DNA of 46,026 bases, taken from contig PFNQ01000049.1 in assembly GCA_002792115.1 (NCBI GenBank), positions 1-46,026 on the forward strand, given 5' to 3'. The translations under genes were made by a program, and so were the position numbers. This document shows positions 1-9,015 of the stretch, one piece after another (the stretch's first letter is position 1; each line of letters opens with the position of its first letter). The notes under the pieces were generated by a model that did no database searches, had not been told where the DNA came from, and was given only the letters and a program-made list of their open reading frames with translations. The stretch is from Candidatus Woesearchaeota archaeon CG_4_10_14_0_2_um_filter_33_13. Its GTDB lineage: Archaea > Nanobdellota > Nanobdellia > Woesearchaeales > GW2011-AR9.

Positions 1-26
1 TCAAACAGGTCAAGTGAGGATAAAAA

Positions 27-188
27 ATGGTTAAGTTTGAAGAAGCAGCAATAAGAAAACAAAAGAACGTTTTTATATGTCGAAGTTGTAAATCTAAAAT
101 TAGAGCTCCAAGCTTAAAGGTAGCACAGAAAAAAGTTAGCTGTAGATCCTGTGATTCCAAAAAGCTTAGACCAAAAAGGAAGAAATAA
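27..188 (+). CDS. rpl40e: 50S ribosomal protein eL40 (L40e)
   Basis: A 53-residue basic protein beginning MVKFEEAAIR. It holds a zinc ribbon of two CxxC pairs (C18/C21 and C39/C42) and a Lys/Arg-rich end, the size and layout of archaeal eL40, a component of the large ribosomal subunit. A purine-rich stretch (AAGTGAGGA, 12-20) precedes the ATG and is a plausible ribosome binding site. The gene is short enough to be missed by length-filtered gene calling. A TGCTAA/TTAGCA hairpin lies 18 nt after the stop, before the site-2 protease gene on the same strand. Confidence 0.93.
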   Translation: MVKFEEAAIRKQKNVFICRSCKSKIRAPSLKVAQKKVSCRSCDSKKLRPKRKK

Positions 189-205
189 ACGTTAAGTGTG
201 ATAGG

Positions 206-226
206 TGCTAATTTTTCTTTTTAGCA
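206..226 (+). terminator. T-rich hairpin between eL40 and the protease gene
   Basis: TGCTAA (206-211) and TTAGCA (221-226) form a 6-bp inverted repeat around a nine-base loop that is almost all T. It may end or attenuate the eL40 transcript. No clear TATA box was seen between it and the next gene, so some read-through into that gene is likely. Confidence 0.4.
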
Positions 227-245
227 TCAACAGAGAATAAAACCA

Positions 246-1439
246 ATGCTAGAACAGATTACTCAATTCGTTTTGAATTATAAATACGTGCTCGTATTTT
301 ATTTCTTAATTATTATTTTTTTGATAATCAAAAGAAAACAATTGGATTTTCAAGCTAAAATCATTGTTCTTTACAGAATGAAATTTGGTCTTAAGTTCAT
401 TGACAAAATATCTAGTAAGTTTAAAGAATGGGTTGTGCTGTTAGGATATATTGGAGTAGGAGCAGGATATGTTGGTCTGATTTTTATCTCATATATTATG
501 ATTAAGAATCTTTATGATTTGATTTTTGTTTCATCTGCTACTTCTGGTGTTTCTTTGGTTTTGCCAGGCATTAATGTTCCTGGCATGGGAATTTTACCTT
601 TTTGGTATTGGATCATTGCAATTTTCTTGATAGCGTTGATTCACGAATTTGGCCATGGGGTTGTAGCTAAAGCCAATGATATTGATGTTAAAAATACTGG
701 TTTAGTTTTACTCGGGCCAATTATTGGAGCATTTGTCGAACCAAACGAAGAAAAATTAAGAAAACAAAAAGATATTTCTCAGTATTCAGTTTTAGCCGCC
801 GGACCTTTTGCTAATATTCTTCTAGCCCTATTGGCACTAGTATTATTAACCTTGGTTTTTACACCATTACAACAAGCAATGGTAGAACCGACTGGATTCA
901 CTTTTGATAATTATGTCAATGAATCTTATCCATTCGCCCAAGCAGGAATCTTACCGGGAACTTTGATTACAGGCATAGATGGAAAAGAAACCTTAGAATT
1001 CCAGCAGTTTAGTCAAGAATTGGCATGTATTTCTCCTGGAGAAAAAGTAAAGTTGTCTACACCAAAACAGAACTATTCATTGATTCTAACAGCAAGTCCA
1101 GATGATGCTAGTAAAAGTTTTATGGGCATAAAAGAGATACATAATGAATTTAAAGTAAAAGAAAAATATCAATTGGGGCTTTGGAAACCAATATATTATG
1201 CTATTGATTGGCTAACTGGGTTTTTACGCTGGTTGTTTTTACTTAGTTTAGGCATTGGTTTGTTTAATCTATTGCCCTTACCAATTGTAGATGGTGGCAG
1301 AATGATGCAAGTTACTTTACACCGTCTTAAAGGCAAGGAAAAGGGAGAAAAAAGATATAAACAAATATCTATGTTTTTCTTATTGGTTTTGTTGTTGAAT
1401 TTATTATACCCTTTATTTAGGGGATTCTTTGGAATTTAA
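246..1439 (+). CDS. Site-2 protease family (M50) intramembrane zinc metalloprotease
   Basis: A 397-residue polytopic membrane protein. The zinc motif HEFGH is at residues 133-137 inside a hydrophobic helix, and the third metal ligand is in LPIVDGG (D349). These are the two M50 signatures that cut substrates within the membrane. Between them, about residues 215-310, is a soluble stretch containing AQAGILPGTLITGIDGK, typical of an inserted PDZ domain. An N-terminal helix (about 12-29) and a C-terminal helix flank the core. All catalytic residues are present, so it should be active. Its substrate cannot be told from the sequence. A family member lacking these residues lies at 18310-19047. Confidence 0.9.
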   Translation: MLEQITQFVLNYKYVLVFYFLIIIFLIIKRKQLDFQAKIIVLYRMKFGLKFIDKISSKFKEWVVLLGYIGVGAGYVGLIFISYIMIKNLYDLIFVSSATSGVSLVLPGINVPGMGILPFWYWIIAIFLIALIHEFGHGVVAKANDIDVKNTGLVLLGPIIGAFVEPNEEKLRKQKDISQYSVLAAGPFANILLALLALVLLTLVFTPLQQAMVEPTGFTFDNYVNESYPFAQAGILPGTLITGIDGKETLEFQQFSQELACISPGEKVKLSTPKQNYSLILTASPDDASKSFMGIKEIHNEFKVKEKYQLGLWKPIYYAIDWLTGFLRWLFLLSLGIGLFNLLPLPIVDGGRMMQVTLHRLKGKEKGEKRYKQISMFFLLVLLLNLLYPLFRGFFGI

Positions 1440-1484
1440 AATAATCCAAGTAAATTAAAAATGACTAATAATCAAAGAAAATTC

Positions 1485-1493
1485 TTTTAAATA
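1485..1493 (+). promoter_or_regulatory. TATA-like box of the radical SAM gene
   Basis: TTTTAAATA is centred 24 nt before the ATG at 1513, the spacing expected for a leaderless archaeal transcript. No ribosome binding site lies between. Confidence 0.5.
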
Positions 1494-1512
1494 CCGCCAT
1501 TTTTTAACCACC

Positions 1513-2181
1513 ATGTTAACAGTTTTTATTCTGGACAGAATATGTAATCTAAAGTGTGAATTTTGTATATGTAATAATGAGAAAAGAATTTCTACACAAA
1601 CTGTAAAAAAGAAATTAGACACTTGTAAAGAAACGATCATCTTTACAGGAGGAGAACCATTATTAAGAACAGATATTAATGAGTTATGTCAGTATGCTAA
1701 AGCGAAAAATCTCCGTGTAGGAATAAACACAAATGGCCTTTTGATCAAAAGATTAGATTTATTTAACATTGATTTTGTTAATATTCCTTTAGATGGTAGA
1801 AAACAGATTAATGATCTGTTACGTGGCAAGAATCATTTCTCTGCAGCGATATATGCATTAGAATTATTAAAAGATAATAATATTGAAACAAAAATAACTA
1901 CAATCGCAACAAAGCTAAATTTAAAAGAAATAAAACAAATCCCTAAAATTTTAAGTCAATTTAGTAATGTAACTTTTTGGCGAGTATTTAAGTTCAAAGA
2001 TAACCATAAAAATTTAGCAGAAAAGTTCTCAATTACTGAAGAAGAATTTTTAAAATTAAAGAAAGACTTAAGTGAGATCACCACAAAATTCAAAATTGAG
2101 CTTATTGATGATATTGACCAATTTAATAATTGGGAAAAAATAGACTCGTCCGGTTCTACTTTAATTGAACAGACGAAGTAA
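1513..2181 (+). CDS. Small radical SAM domain protein
   Basis: A 222-residue protein with the radical SAM cluster motif CNLKCEFC very close to the N-terminus (C11, C15, C18), which should hold a 4Fe-4S cluster that cleaves S-adenosylmethionine. TGGEPLL at 45-51 is the SAM-binding GGE motif. The MoaA-like core is short and shows no added C-terminal Fe-S (SPASM) domain; a further Cys at position 20 lies just after the motif. The closest recognisable relatives are MoaA/NrdG-activase-like proteins, but no partner gene is present, so the reaction is unknown. The 3' end overlaps the convergent membrane gene by 21 nt. The start is supported by a TATA-like box 24 nt upstream. Confidence 0.85.
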   Translation: MLTVFILDRICNLKCEFCICNNEKRISTQTVKKKLDTCKETIIFTGGEPLLRTDINELCQYAKAKNLRVGINTNGLLIKRLDLFNIDFVNIPLDGRKQINDLLRGKNHFSAAIYALELLKDNNIETKITTIATKLNLKEIKQIPKILSQFSNVTFWRVFKFKDNHKNLAEKFSITEEEFLKLKKDLSEITTKFKIELIDDIDQFNNWEKIDSSGSTLIEQTK

Positions 2182-2865
2182 ATTATATCTTTTACTAAGA
2201 ATTACCTCTTTAAAAGGTAAATCAATCTTAAACTTTTCAACAAGATAATCTAATACCGTATTAAAGACAACGTAACTCCCCGCAATACCCATTCCAAATA
2301 AAATTCGTTCATACGCTACAACTGGAATTAATGCTAACCATTGTCCTGCTTCCATTGGTACCGTATAAAGCCAAATAACACTACCGATTGCATGAGCAGT
2401 AAAAGTGGCCCCCAATGAACGAAGCAATAATAATCTCTTTGGCCATAGACTACTTAAAATTGGAATCAACCAATATAATGAAAATATCCATGCCTCTCTT
2501 CCCACAGGATGAACAATAAAAAGAAACATACACATTAGTGGAACAATCACTCCAACATATTTCTTTTTGCTGGCAAAATAAATAACCGCAAAGACCATTG
2601 GTAAGAACCTTAACAGATTAAGCAAAGTAAACGCTTTATCAAAGATGATAATATCTGCTAACTGAGCAAATAAAACTGCAATTCCTCCAAAAATTGGACC
2701 TAAAAATGCTCCCGCAGTAGGACCAAAAAACTGATACAAAGTAAATGCTTGATTCTCGGCTCCAATAACAGAAGAAAAATTGATCTGTTTAGCAATTAAA
2801 ACCAAAACAAAGAATAATGATAAAAATATTACCCTCTTCCGAGTAAACCACCCTTTTATTTCCAT
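2161..2865 (-). CDS. Polytopic membrane protein resembling an ECF transporter S component
   Basis: A 234-residue protein with about six hydrophobic helices. Near residues 45-75 it has a Gly/Ala/Pro-rich pattern (FFGPTAGAFLGPIFGG followed by an Asp-containing helix), which recalls substrate-binding S components of energy-coupling-factor vitamin transporters. It begins 19 nt after the end of folC on the same strand, so the two probably share a transcript. FolT-type S components sit beside folC in some bacteria, which makes a folate-related cargo possible. No ECF ATPase or T component is in the window, so the family call is tentative. Confidence 0.5.
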   Translation of the reverse strand: MEIKGWFTRKRVIFLSLFFVLVLIAKQINFSSVIGAENQAFTLYQFFGPTAGAFLGPIFGGIAVLFAQLADIIIFDKAFTLLNLLRFLPMVFAVIYFASKKKYVGVIVPLMCMFLFIVHPVGREAWIFSLYWLIPILSSLWPKRLLLLRSLGATFTAHAIGSVIWLYTVPMEAGQWLALIPVVAYERILFGMGIAGSYVVFNTVLDYLVEKFKIDLPFKEVILSKRYNLLRLFN

Positions 2866-2884
2866 ATCAATTACGTGTGTTCAA

Positions 2885-4147
2885 TCATTTAAATAAATTT
2901 CTATGGCCTAACACATCTCCCACTAGATATAAAGAACCAGTTATTAAGATAAAATCATCAGAAGTAGCCAAATGTTGTACTTTTTTAATCGCCTCTTTTA
3001 TATCTGCAAAAGTAAAAACGGGCTTAGAATATGGTCTGATTATACTTTCAAGTAAATTGATCTCAGCCGGTTTATAATTACCTTGAGAAATAACGATCTG
3101 ATCAAACAAAGGGATAATTAATCTTAACATTTCTTTATGCTCTTTGTCCTTGGACATACCAATTAAAAGGATTTTGTTCTTTGGCAATGCTTGTTTTTTA
3201 AGAAACCCGACCAACTTTTTCATTCCTGCAATATTGTGTGTTCCGTCAACAATTATTAAAGGTCTGTTCTTTATCACTTCTAATCTTCCAGACCAAAATG
3301 CTTCCTTTAAACCTTGTTTAATTACAGCAACAGGAATCTTAAGAAGATTGGCCGCCAGGATGGCTAAAGAAGCATTGTGTAATTGATGCTCTCCTAACAT
3401 CCTAATTTCAAACAGGTTATTAATAATTCCAGTAGTAACAAACTTTTGGCCACTAAAATCACAACTACTTAACTGATACTTTAATTCTTTGTCTAAAACA
3501 ATAAACTGACTCTTTTTTCCATCACAAACCTCTTTAAATATTCTTCTTATCAAAGGATCAGTCTCCGCAGTAATGACAACAGAATCTTTTTTAATAATAC
3601 CTGCCTTTTCTCTAGCAATCAACTTTTTAGTGCTTCCTAGATGTTGAGTATGGTCTAAAGAGATATTAGTAATGACAGATAATTCTGGATTAATTATGTT
3701 AGTAGCATCCAACCTACCACCCATACCTGTTTCAATAACTGCATAATCTACTCCCTGCTGAGAAAAGTAAAGAAATGCTAAAGCAGTAGTAAACTCAAAA
3801 AATGTTGTTTGAATATTTTCTGCTTCAACTTTCTGTTTAATAAAGATAGTTAATTCTGCTAGTTTTTCATCATTGATATTCTTATCATTGACCTTGATTC
3901 GCTCATTAAAACGAATTAAATGGGGACTAGTATATAATCCAACTTTAAACCCAGCCGCCTGTAAAATAGAAGCAAGAAAACATGCAACACTCCCCTTTCC
4001 ATTTGTACCAGCAATATGGATGCATTTAAAGTTATTTTGTGGATTTCCAAGAGCCGCCGCTAATTTGGTAATCTCTTCTAACCCCAACTTAATTCCAAAG
4101 CGCTCTAAGTTGTAAAGATACTTTAAAATTAAGGTGGTGTTCTTCAT
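2885..4147 (-). CDS. folC: Folylpolyglutamate synthase / dihydrofolate synthase (FolC)
   Basis: A Mur-ligase-fold enzyme of 420 residues that adds glutamate to dihydropteroate and/or folates using ATP. The P-loop HIAGTNGKGS lies near residue 45, followed by YTSPHLIRFNERI, the FolC substrate-binding signature, and IETGMGGRLDATN further on. An upstream in-frame GTG at 4159 exists, but the ATG at 4147 is preferred because a TATA-like sequence is centred 25 nt before it. It sits next to the ThyX-like and glyA genes (divergent), so folate supply, serine-glycine C1 transfer and dTMP synthesis are encoded together. Confidence 0.92.
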   Translation of the reverse strand: MKNTTLILKYLYNLERFGIKLGLEEITKLAAALGNPQNNFKCIHIAGTNGKGSVACFLASILQAAGFKVGLYTSPHLIRFNERIKVNDKNINDEKLAELTIFIKQKVEAENIQTTFFEFTTALAFLYFSQQGVDYAVIETGMGGRLDATNIINPELSVITNISLDHTQHLGSTKKLIAREKAGIIKKDSVVITAETDPLIRRIFKEVCDGKKSQFIVLDKELKYQLSSCDFSGQKFVTTGIINNLFEIRMLGEHQLHNASLAILAANLLKIPVAVIKQGLKEAFWSGRLEVIKNRPLIIVDGTHNIAGMKKLVGFLKKQALPKNKILLIGMSKDKEHKEMLRLIIPLFDQIVISQGNYKPAEINLLESIIRPYSKPVFTFADIKEAIKKVQHLATSDDFILITGSLYLVGDVLGHRNLFK

Positions 4148-4168
4148 TAAATATTGCACCCAATAGGT

Positions 4169-4176
4169 ATATTTAA
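4169..4176 (-). promoter_or_regulatory. TATA-like box of folC
   Basis: TTAAATAT on the minus strand is centred about 25 nt before the ATG at 4147. This supports that ATG over the upstream GTG, which would lie only about 14 nt from the box. Confidence 0.5.
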
Positions 4177-4251
4177 GTATTTCTTAATTAAATCATATTC
4201 CTCAGTCACCACAATTTATTTAAAGCATCGACCTTCTTAGTTTTTGTAGGG

Positions 4252-5967
4252 GTGGACATTTTGAAAGAGGCAGATAATCTTCTTAGGACCGGAACATTTG
4301 GATCAGTTTTAGAACAAAAAAAATTTACTACGGATGAAGAAATTATTTTAAAATATTTCTTCACAAATATCGACAAAAATATTTATGCTGCAACCGATAA
4401 TATGCCCAATTCTCTTTGGGCACTATTAGAAGGTGGTTATAGTAGAAGTCAATTATCAATGAGAATGCGATTCTTACAAATATTTGAAGAAATGCAGGAA
4501 GAATATGATCAGGGGATTTTATCACAAGAAGAAATCGTGACAATCCCAGATATGGCCAAACAAATTCGGTCTGGAGCAAACCTTAATCTTTCATTTTTCC
4601 TTCGCAAAGCAGAAAGTTTTATGCAAAAATGGGCAGTACAATACGGTCATGATTCTCTAAAAGATTCAGATGTTTTACGATTTGCAATAGAAAATGTTTC
4701 TCAAGCGATTGTTCCATACATTGAAGAAGCAAGGTTGGGGGCATATCAAGAAAAATCAACAAGATACGTAGAATTTTCTAAAGATCATTTAGTTGTTCCA
4801 ACAGACTTAAAAAAATATGAACCAGAAATCCGTGAATGGAATAATCTTTTGATTACGCATTATGAAAGATCTCGACAGATCATTAATCAATATTTTAAGA
4901 GAACCTTAGATCGTTCAACTTTCAAAACAGAGGCAAGCTTTAATAGAACTGCTGAAGCCAAAACTTTTGATGTTATTCGATATTTTCTTCCCAACACCAT
5001 GCTTACCTCTCTGGGTGTGGTTTGGCCAACAAGAGAAGCAGAAAGACATATTTCTAGGTTAATCAGCTTTTTTCAAGAAGAAGGCCGTCAAATTGGGAAA
5101 ACATTATTGGCAGAGGGTATAAAAGTGTCTCCCGGATTATTAAAACATGTTGCAGTAAATGAATATCAAGTAAGCAGACAAAAACTGATGGAAGAGATTA
5201 GACAAGAATTAAAAATAAAAGATATAAAACCAGTTGCTGGAAGAACGGAAGATGCAGTTAAACTAATATCTTTATCATCACATATGGATGCCAGGATTGC
5301 AGCAGCATTACTTTTTCGACATGATGCTGGTTTAAGAAATTATAAAGATTATGTTCAAATGTGTTTAGATGATCCAACTATGATCAAAAAAACGTTTGAT
5401 GCTTTCTTGAAAGACAGAGGAAAGTTTGATTCTATTCCCATGGCTACAGAAGTTGGCAACCTTCTCTTTGAGATAAGTATGGATTTTGGAGCATATCGAG
5501 ATTTAAAGAGACATAGAAGAAACTTAATCTTCCCTGCACTCTTTACTGCTTTAGATGGCCATGAATATCCAGAATTTGTCGATACAGATCCAGAACTAGC
5601 AGAAGTTAAAGAGAGCATTGATTTATGTGCAGAAAAGACAGCAAAATTACATAAAAAAATTCGCCAGCATGATATCTATTTATCTATGTATATCATAATG
5701 TTTGCCCACAAACAAAGAATTTTATGGCAGATGGACCCACGTCAGTTTGCTTACGTCGTTGAGTTGAGAACAACACCGGCGGGCCATCGTTCTTACAGAA
5801 CAATTTGTCAACAAATGTTTAAGATTGTTAAACCATATATGCCTCAGTTTTGTGAATATATTCGCGTTGATTTGTCTTCAGGAGAAGAGGGTCGGAAAAA
5901 ACAAGAAGAAAAGACTGTAGAAAAATTAAAGGCCTTAGGAGAAAAAAATTTAGAGAGAGTGTCATAA
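4252..5967 (+). CDS. Long ThyX-like protein (FAD-dependent thymidylate synthase family, duplicated)
   Basis: A 571-residue protein, more than twice the size of a standard ThyX (about 220-250 aa). The second half contains YRDLKRHRRN at about 417-424, matching the RHR part of the ThyX flavin/dUMP motif. The first half has an equivalent region with EKSTRYVEFS near 180, so it looks like two ThyX-type modules in tandem with different residues retained. ThyX makes dTMP from dUMP using methylene-tetrahydrofolate and FAD. Serine hydroxymethyltransferase starts 1 nt after the stop, which fits a C1-donor role. The GTG start is preceded by a G-rich stretch (GTAGGGG). Whether it is an active synthase or a related flavoenzyme cannot be decided here. 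Confidence 0.78.
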   Translation: MDILKEADNLLRTGTFGSVLEQKKFTTDEEIILKYFFTNIDKNIYAATDNMPNSLWALLEGGYSRSQLSMRMRFLQIFEEMQEEYDQGILSQEEIVTIPDMAKQIRSGANLNLSFFLRKAESFMQKWAVQYGHDSLKDSDVLRFAIENVSQAIVPYIEEARLGAYQEKSTRYVEFSKDHLVVPTDLKKYEPEIREWNNLLITHYERSRQIINQYFKRTLDRSTFKTEASFNRTAEAKTFDVIRYFLPNTMLTSLGVVWPTREAERHISRLISFFQEEGRQIGKTLLAEGIKVSPGLLKHVAVNEYQVSRQKLMEEIRQELKIKDIKPVAGRTEDAVKLISLSSHMDARIAAALLFRHDAGLRNYKDYVQMCLDDPTMIKKTFDAFLKDRGKFDSIPMATEVGNLLFEISMDFGAYRDLKRHRRNLIFPALFTALDGHEYPEFVDTDPELAEVKESIDLCAEKTAKLHKKIRQHDIYLSMYIIMFAHKQRILWQMDPRQFAYVVELRTTPAGHRSYRTICQQMFKIVKPYMPQFCEYIRVDLSSGEEGRKKQEEKTVEKLKALGEKNLERVS

Positions 5968-5968
5968 A

Positions 5969-7312
5969 ATGTTATCTGAAACAGACCCACAAGTATTTAA
6001 GATTGTTAAAGAAGAAGAAAAACGTCAACAAGAAAAGCTTTCTTTAATTCCTTCAGAAAACTTTTTTTCCTCTTCTGTACGGGAGGCCGTTGGTAGTGTT
6101 TTCATGCACAAATATGCGGAAGGAAATATTGGAAAAAGATATTATGAAGGTAATCAATTTGTTGATCAATTAGAAATGCTAACGCAGGCAAGAGCAAGAA
6201 CTGCTTTTAAGCTGCCAGATGATTGGGGAGTAAATGTTCAGGCTTTAGCTGGAAGTAATGCCAATTTATCTGTGTATCTTGCTTTATTAAATGTTAGAGA
6301 CACTATTATGGGAATGTATCTGCCCGATGGTGGACATCTTTCTCATGGATGGAGTTACGAACCAAAAAAAGTACAAAATCCAAACGAATTAGTTTATTTT
6401 GGAGGAAGTAGTAGGGTCAATATTACCTCAAAAATTTTCTGTACAGTTCAATATAAAACAAATCCAAAAACACAACTGTTTGATTATGATGAAATAGAAA
6501 AGATTGCTATAGAACATAAACCAAAATTAATTATCACCGGCGGAACCGCGTATCCGAGAGAAATAAATTATAAACGTATGAAACAAATTGCTGAGAAAGT
6601 TGGAGCATATTATATGGCAGACATTGCTCATGAGGCCGGATTAATTGCAGCAGGGGTTAATTCTTCTCCGATAGGAATCGCTGATGTTGTTACAATGACC
6701 ACACATAAAACCTTACGTTCTGCCAGAGGTGCATTAATTTTTGCTAATGCCGAATTAATCAAAAAAATAAATCGAGCAGTTTTGCCAGGTTTACAAGGGG
6801 GACCCTTTAACCACAGTATTGCTGGGATTTGTGTAGGTCTGGGAGAAGCTACAAAACCAGAATTTAAAGAATATGCTCAACAGGTTGTTAAAAATGCACA
6901 AAAGATTGCTGCAGAATTACAAAAATATGATTTCAAAATAGTTTCTGGAGGTACAGACAAACATCTTGTTCTAATTGATTTAAGTAATAAACCTCTTTTG
7001 GGTAAGAAATTTGCTCGTGCTTTAGATTACGCAGGTATTGTTGCCAATATGAATACCATGCCTCAAGAGACTAGATCTCCTACCGACCCATCTGCTTTAC
7101 GTATTGGTACGCCATGGATTACTACAAGGGGAATGAAAGAACAAGAAATGGAAATAATTGCTAAATGGATAAACAATGTGATGGACATTTGTGCAGAATG
7201 GAAAGATTTAAAGTTTGATGAATTTGAAGAAAAGATAGCAAATAATGATAAGATTAATAAGATTTCTTCAGAAGTTAAAGAACTTTGTATAAAGTACCCA
7301 TTAAAAATCTAA
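5969..7312 (+). CDS. glyA: Serine hydroxymethyltransferase
   Basis: A PLP-dependent enzyme of 447 residues converting serine and tetrahydrofolate (or tetrahydromethanopterin in some archaea) to glycine and the methylene-C1 carrier. The N-terminus holds LIPSENFFS and NIGKRYYEGN, typical of GlyA. The PLP-lysine motif TMTTHKTLRSARGA places the Schiff-base lysine at K247. The C-terminal part has LRIGTPWITTRG. The ATG overlaps the end of the ThyX-like gene's context (TAA, one base, ATG), so the two are probably co-translated. Together they would supply and spend the methylene group for dTMP. Confidence 0.95.
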   Translation: MLSETDPQVFKIVKEEEKRQQEKLSLIPSENFFSSSVREAVGSVFMHKYAEGNIGKRYYEGNQFVDQLEMLTQARARTAFKLPDDWGVNVQALAGSNANLSVYLALLNVRDTIMGMYLPDGGHLSHGWSYEPKKVQNPNELVYFGGSSRVNITSKIFCTVQYKTNPKTQLFDYDEIEKIAIEHKPKLIITGGTAYPREINYKRMKQIAEKVGAYYMADIAHEAGLIAAGVNSSPIGIADVVTMTTHKTLRSARGALIFANAELIKKINRAVLPGLQGGPFNHSIAGICVGLGEATKPEFKEYAQQVVKNAQKIAAELQKYDFKIVSGGTDKHLVLIDLSNKPLLGKKFARALDYAGIVANMNTMPQETRSPTDPSALRIGTPWITTRGMKEQEMEIIAKWINNVMDICAEWKDLKFDEFEEKIANNDKINKISSEVKELCIKYPLKI

Positions 7313-7336
7313 GGAGCAGGATATTCTTAATTTATC

Positions 7337-7654
7337 TTATTTATAACTCTTTTTTAAGAAATCTTTAACTCTCTTTTCTCCTTTCGCTTCCGCATTGTCT
7401 CCAAGTTCATAATAAATCTTTTCAACAGTATTACCCCAAGAAAAATCGCCCTTTTCCTCTTGGATCACATTAATTTCAATCTCTTTAGTTTTTGTACCCT
7501 TCCTTAGATGATAATAAACACTTCTTTGGGTAACAGGTGGAAATATTTCATTGTAAATTTTACAGATTTGGTATCCATAACCCTTTCTTAGATAGTACAA
7601 AATCTCCACTATGTTTTGTCTAATTTGACTTTTTACGGGTCTTCCTCTAACCAT
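7337..7654 (-). CDS. Winged-helix DNA-binding-like protein
   Basis: A 105-residue protein starting MVRGRPVKSQIRQNIVEIL, followed by a region (SVYYHLRKG) that looks like a recognition helix and wing. The C-terminal half is charged (DFSWGNTVEKIYYELGD). It is probably a DNA- or RNA-binding regulator, but I do not recognise a named family. An in-frame ATG at 7693 would add 13 residues. The ATG at 7654 is preferred because TTATAAAT (7675-7682) is about 25 nt before it. It is divergent from the RNase P gene. Confidence 0.7.
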   Translation of the reverse strand: MVRGRPVKSQIRQNIVEILYYLRKGYGYQICKIYNEIFPPVTQRSVYYHLRKGTKTKEIEINVIQEEKGDFSWGNTVEKIYYELGDNAEAKGEKRVKDFLKKSYK

Positions 7655-7731
7655 CATGTTTTGAATTAGCGTAGATTTATAATCCTTTTGCATACAAAAA
7701 AGCTTTTATAATCATAAATAATGATAATAAC

Positions 7732-8061
7732 ATGAGTAAACCAGTAATATCAAAAACTGCCCAGAAAGAAATAGCTTTAAACCGAGTAAAATCTTTGTTA
7801 AAACAAGCTGAAGATGTTTTTTCTAAAGATAAATCTCTCTCTAATCGTTACGTAACCTTAGCCAGAAAGATTGCTATGAAAGTTAAACTGCATCTCCCCT
7901 TAGAACTTAAGAGAAAATTTTGTAAACATTGTTATAAGTTTATGATGCCCGGAATAAATGCCAGGATAAGAACCAGAGATGGAAAAGTAATCATCTCTTG
8001 TTTAGAATGTAAACACTTTACTAGAATATCAATTAAAAAAAAGGTAAAAAATGAGTCATGA
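7732..8061 (+). CDS. rnp4: Ribonuclease P protein component 4 (Rpr2/Rpp21)
   Basis: A 109-residue basic protein. An N-terminal pair of helices (residues 8-52, ending LARKIAMKVKLHLP) precedes a zinc ribbon with FCKHC (C64, C67) and CLEC (C90, C93) around a GINARIRTRDGKV hairpin. This is the architecture of the archaeal RNase P subunit Rpp21, which helps the RNase P RNA trim tRNA 5' leaders. The last 11 nt overlap the next gene, so the two are translationally linked. A TATA-like ATTATAA lies about 22 nt before the ATG. Confidence 0.9.
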   Translation: MSKPVISKTAQKEIALNRVKSLLKQAEDVFSKDKSLSNRYVTLARKIAMKVKLHLPLELKRKFCKHCYKFMMPGINARIRTRDGKVIISCLECKHFTRISIKKKVKNES

Positions 8062-8983
8062 ACAACTTATAAAATCTTTTGCAGAAGGAAAAGTCAAAAA
8101 TAGATTTATGACCATATCTCAGGCTTTAAGAGAATTTATTGATCACGAAGCCCCAATTATAGAAGAAGTACAAGTAAGATTAGAAGTTTATCGTAACAAG
8201 CCAGTTGGTGCACTTTTCAGAAAAAATGTAGAGGAATATATTCGTTCTGATGCAGATGCAGCCCGGAAAGAATTAACTCTTTACAATAGAACTTTTGGAA
8301 GAATCGATCACCATCTGGCGATGATTTCATCAAACTACACTTTATTGAACTTCTTAGAAGAAAATGGGGTCTCTGCTGCTGAGTTGAATGATTTTCAAGC
8401 AGAATTAAGAAATTATTGGGATGCAACTTACGGAAAATTAGTCAAAAAGTTTTCTCGAATCAGAGACGATATGAAAAAAATAAGAGCAATCTTAGAACAA
8501 GAAGTATTGTTATTAGAGGCCATGGAAAAAACTAGTTATTTTTATGGTTTTGATACACAACAGGAAGCCATAAGATTATTTCAAATAGAAAGAGAACTGT
8601 TCTGGAAAATAGTGGACGAAGCTAAGATTACTAAGGAGGATTTAAAAATAGTTAGAGATCTTTTTGCAACTCAAAAAAGCAAAACTAAAGAACAAATACG
8701 ATCCTATTTATATTTTCAAAAAAAAGGATTTACTAACGAATATGAACAAGCTAAAAATAGAACAGAAAAATCTTTAATTCTTTTATCTTATCTTTTAGGA
8801 GCAGTAAACACATACTTTAGTCTTAAGAAATATTTATTCTTGTGGGGTGGCAAAGGAATTCTTCGTGTCTTTAAAAGAAAAGATGATAAAAGTCTAGAAT
8901 CAAAAGCTTTAGGAGATAAGATTGCTACAGCAAGTTCAAACCTAAGTGGAATTGAGTTAGAAGGATTATTAAAAGTTATTTAA
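8051..8983 (+). CDS. Conserved-looking coiled-coil protein of unknown function
   Basis: A 310-residue, mostly helical, charged protein. Long heptad-like stretches run from about residue 85 to 235. One hydrophobic segment near 242-265 (SLILLSYLLGAVNTYFSL) could be a membrane anchor, leaving a basic tail. No enzymatic motif is visible and I do not recognise the family. The ATG lies within the last codons of rnp4 and is preceded by AAGGT, so translation is probably coupled to it. Confidence 0.75.
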   Translation: MSHEQLIKSFAEGKVKNRFMTISQALREFIDHEAPIIEEVQVRLEVYRNKPVGALFRKNVEEYIRSDADAARKELTLYNRTFGRIDHHLAMISSNYTLLNFLEENGVSAAELNDFQAELRNYWDATYGKLVKKFSRIRDDMKKIRAILEQEVLLLEAMEKTSYFYGFDTQQEAIRLFQIERELFWKIVDEAKITKEDLKIVRDLFATQKSKTKEQIRSYLYFQKKGFTNEYEQAKNRTEKSLILLSYLLGAVNTYFSLKKYLFLWGGKGILRVFKRKDDKSLESKALGDKIATASSNLSGIELEGLLKVI

Positions 8984-9015
8984 TCATTGCTCTTTAATTT
9001 TTTTGTGATATTCAT

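Noticed and set aside
1-34. Possible end of an upstream gene overlapping the eL40 start
   Set aside because: Two frames could end here (at 15-17 or 32-34), but fewer than 12 codons are visible, too little to call.
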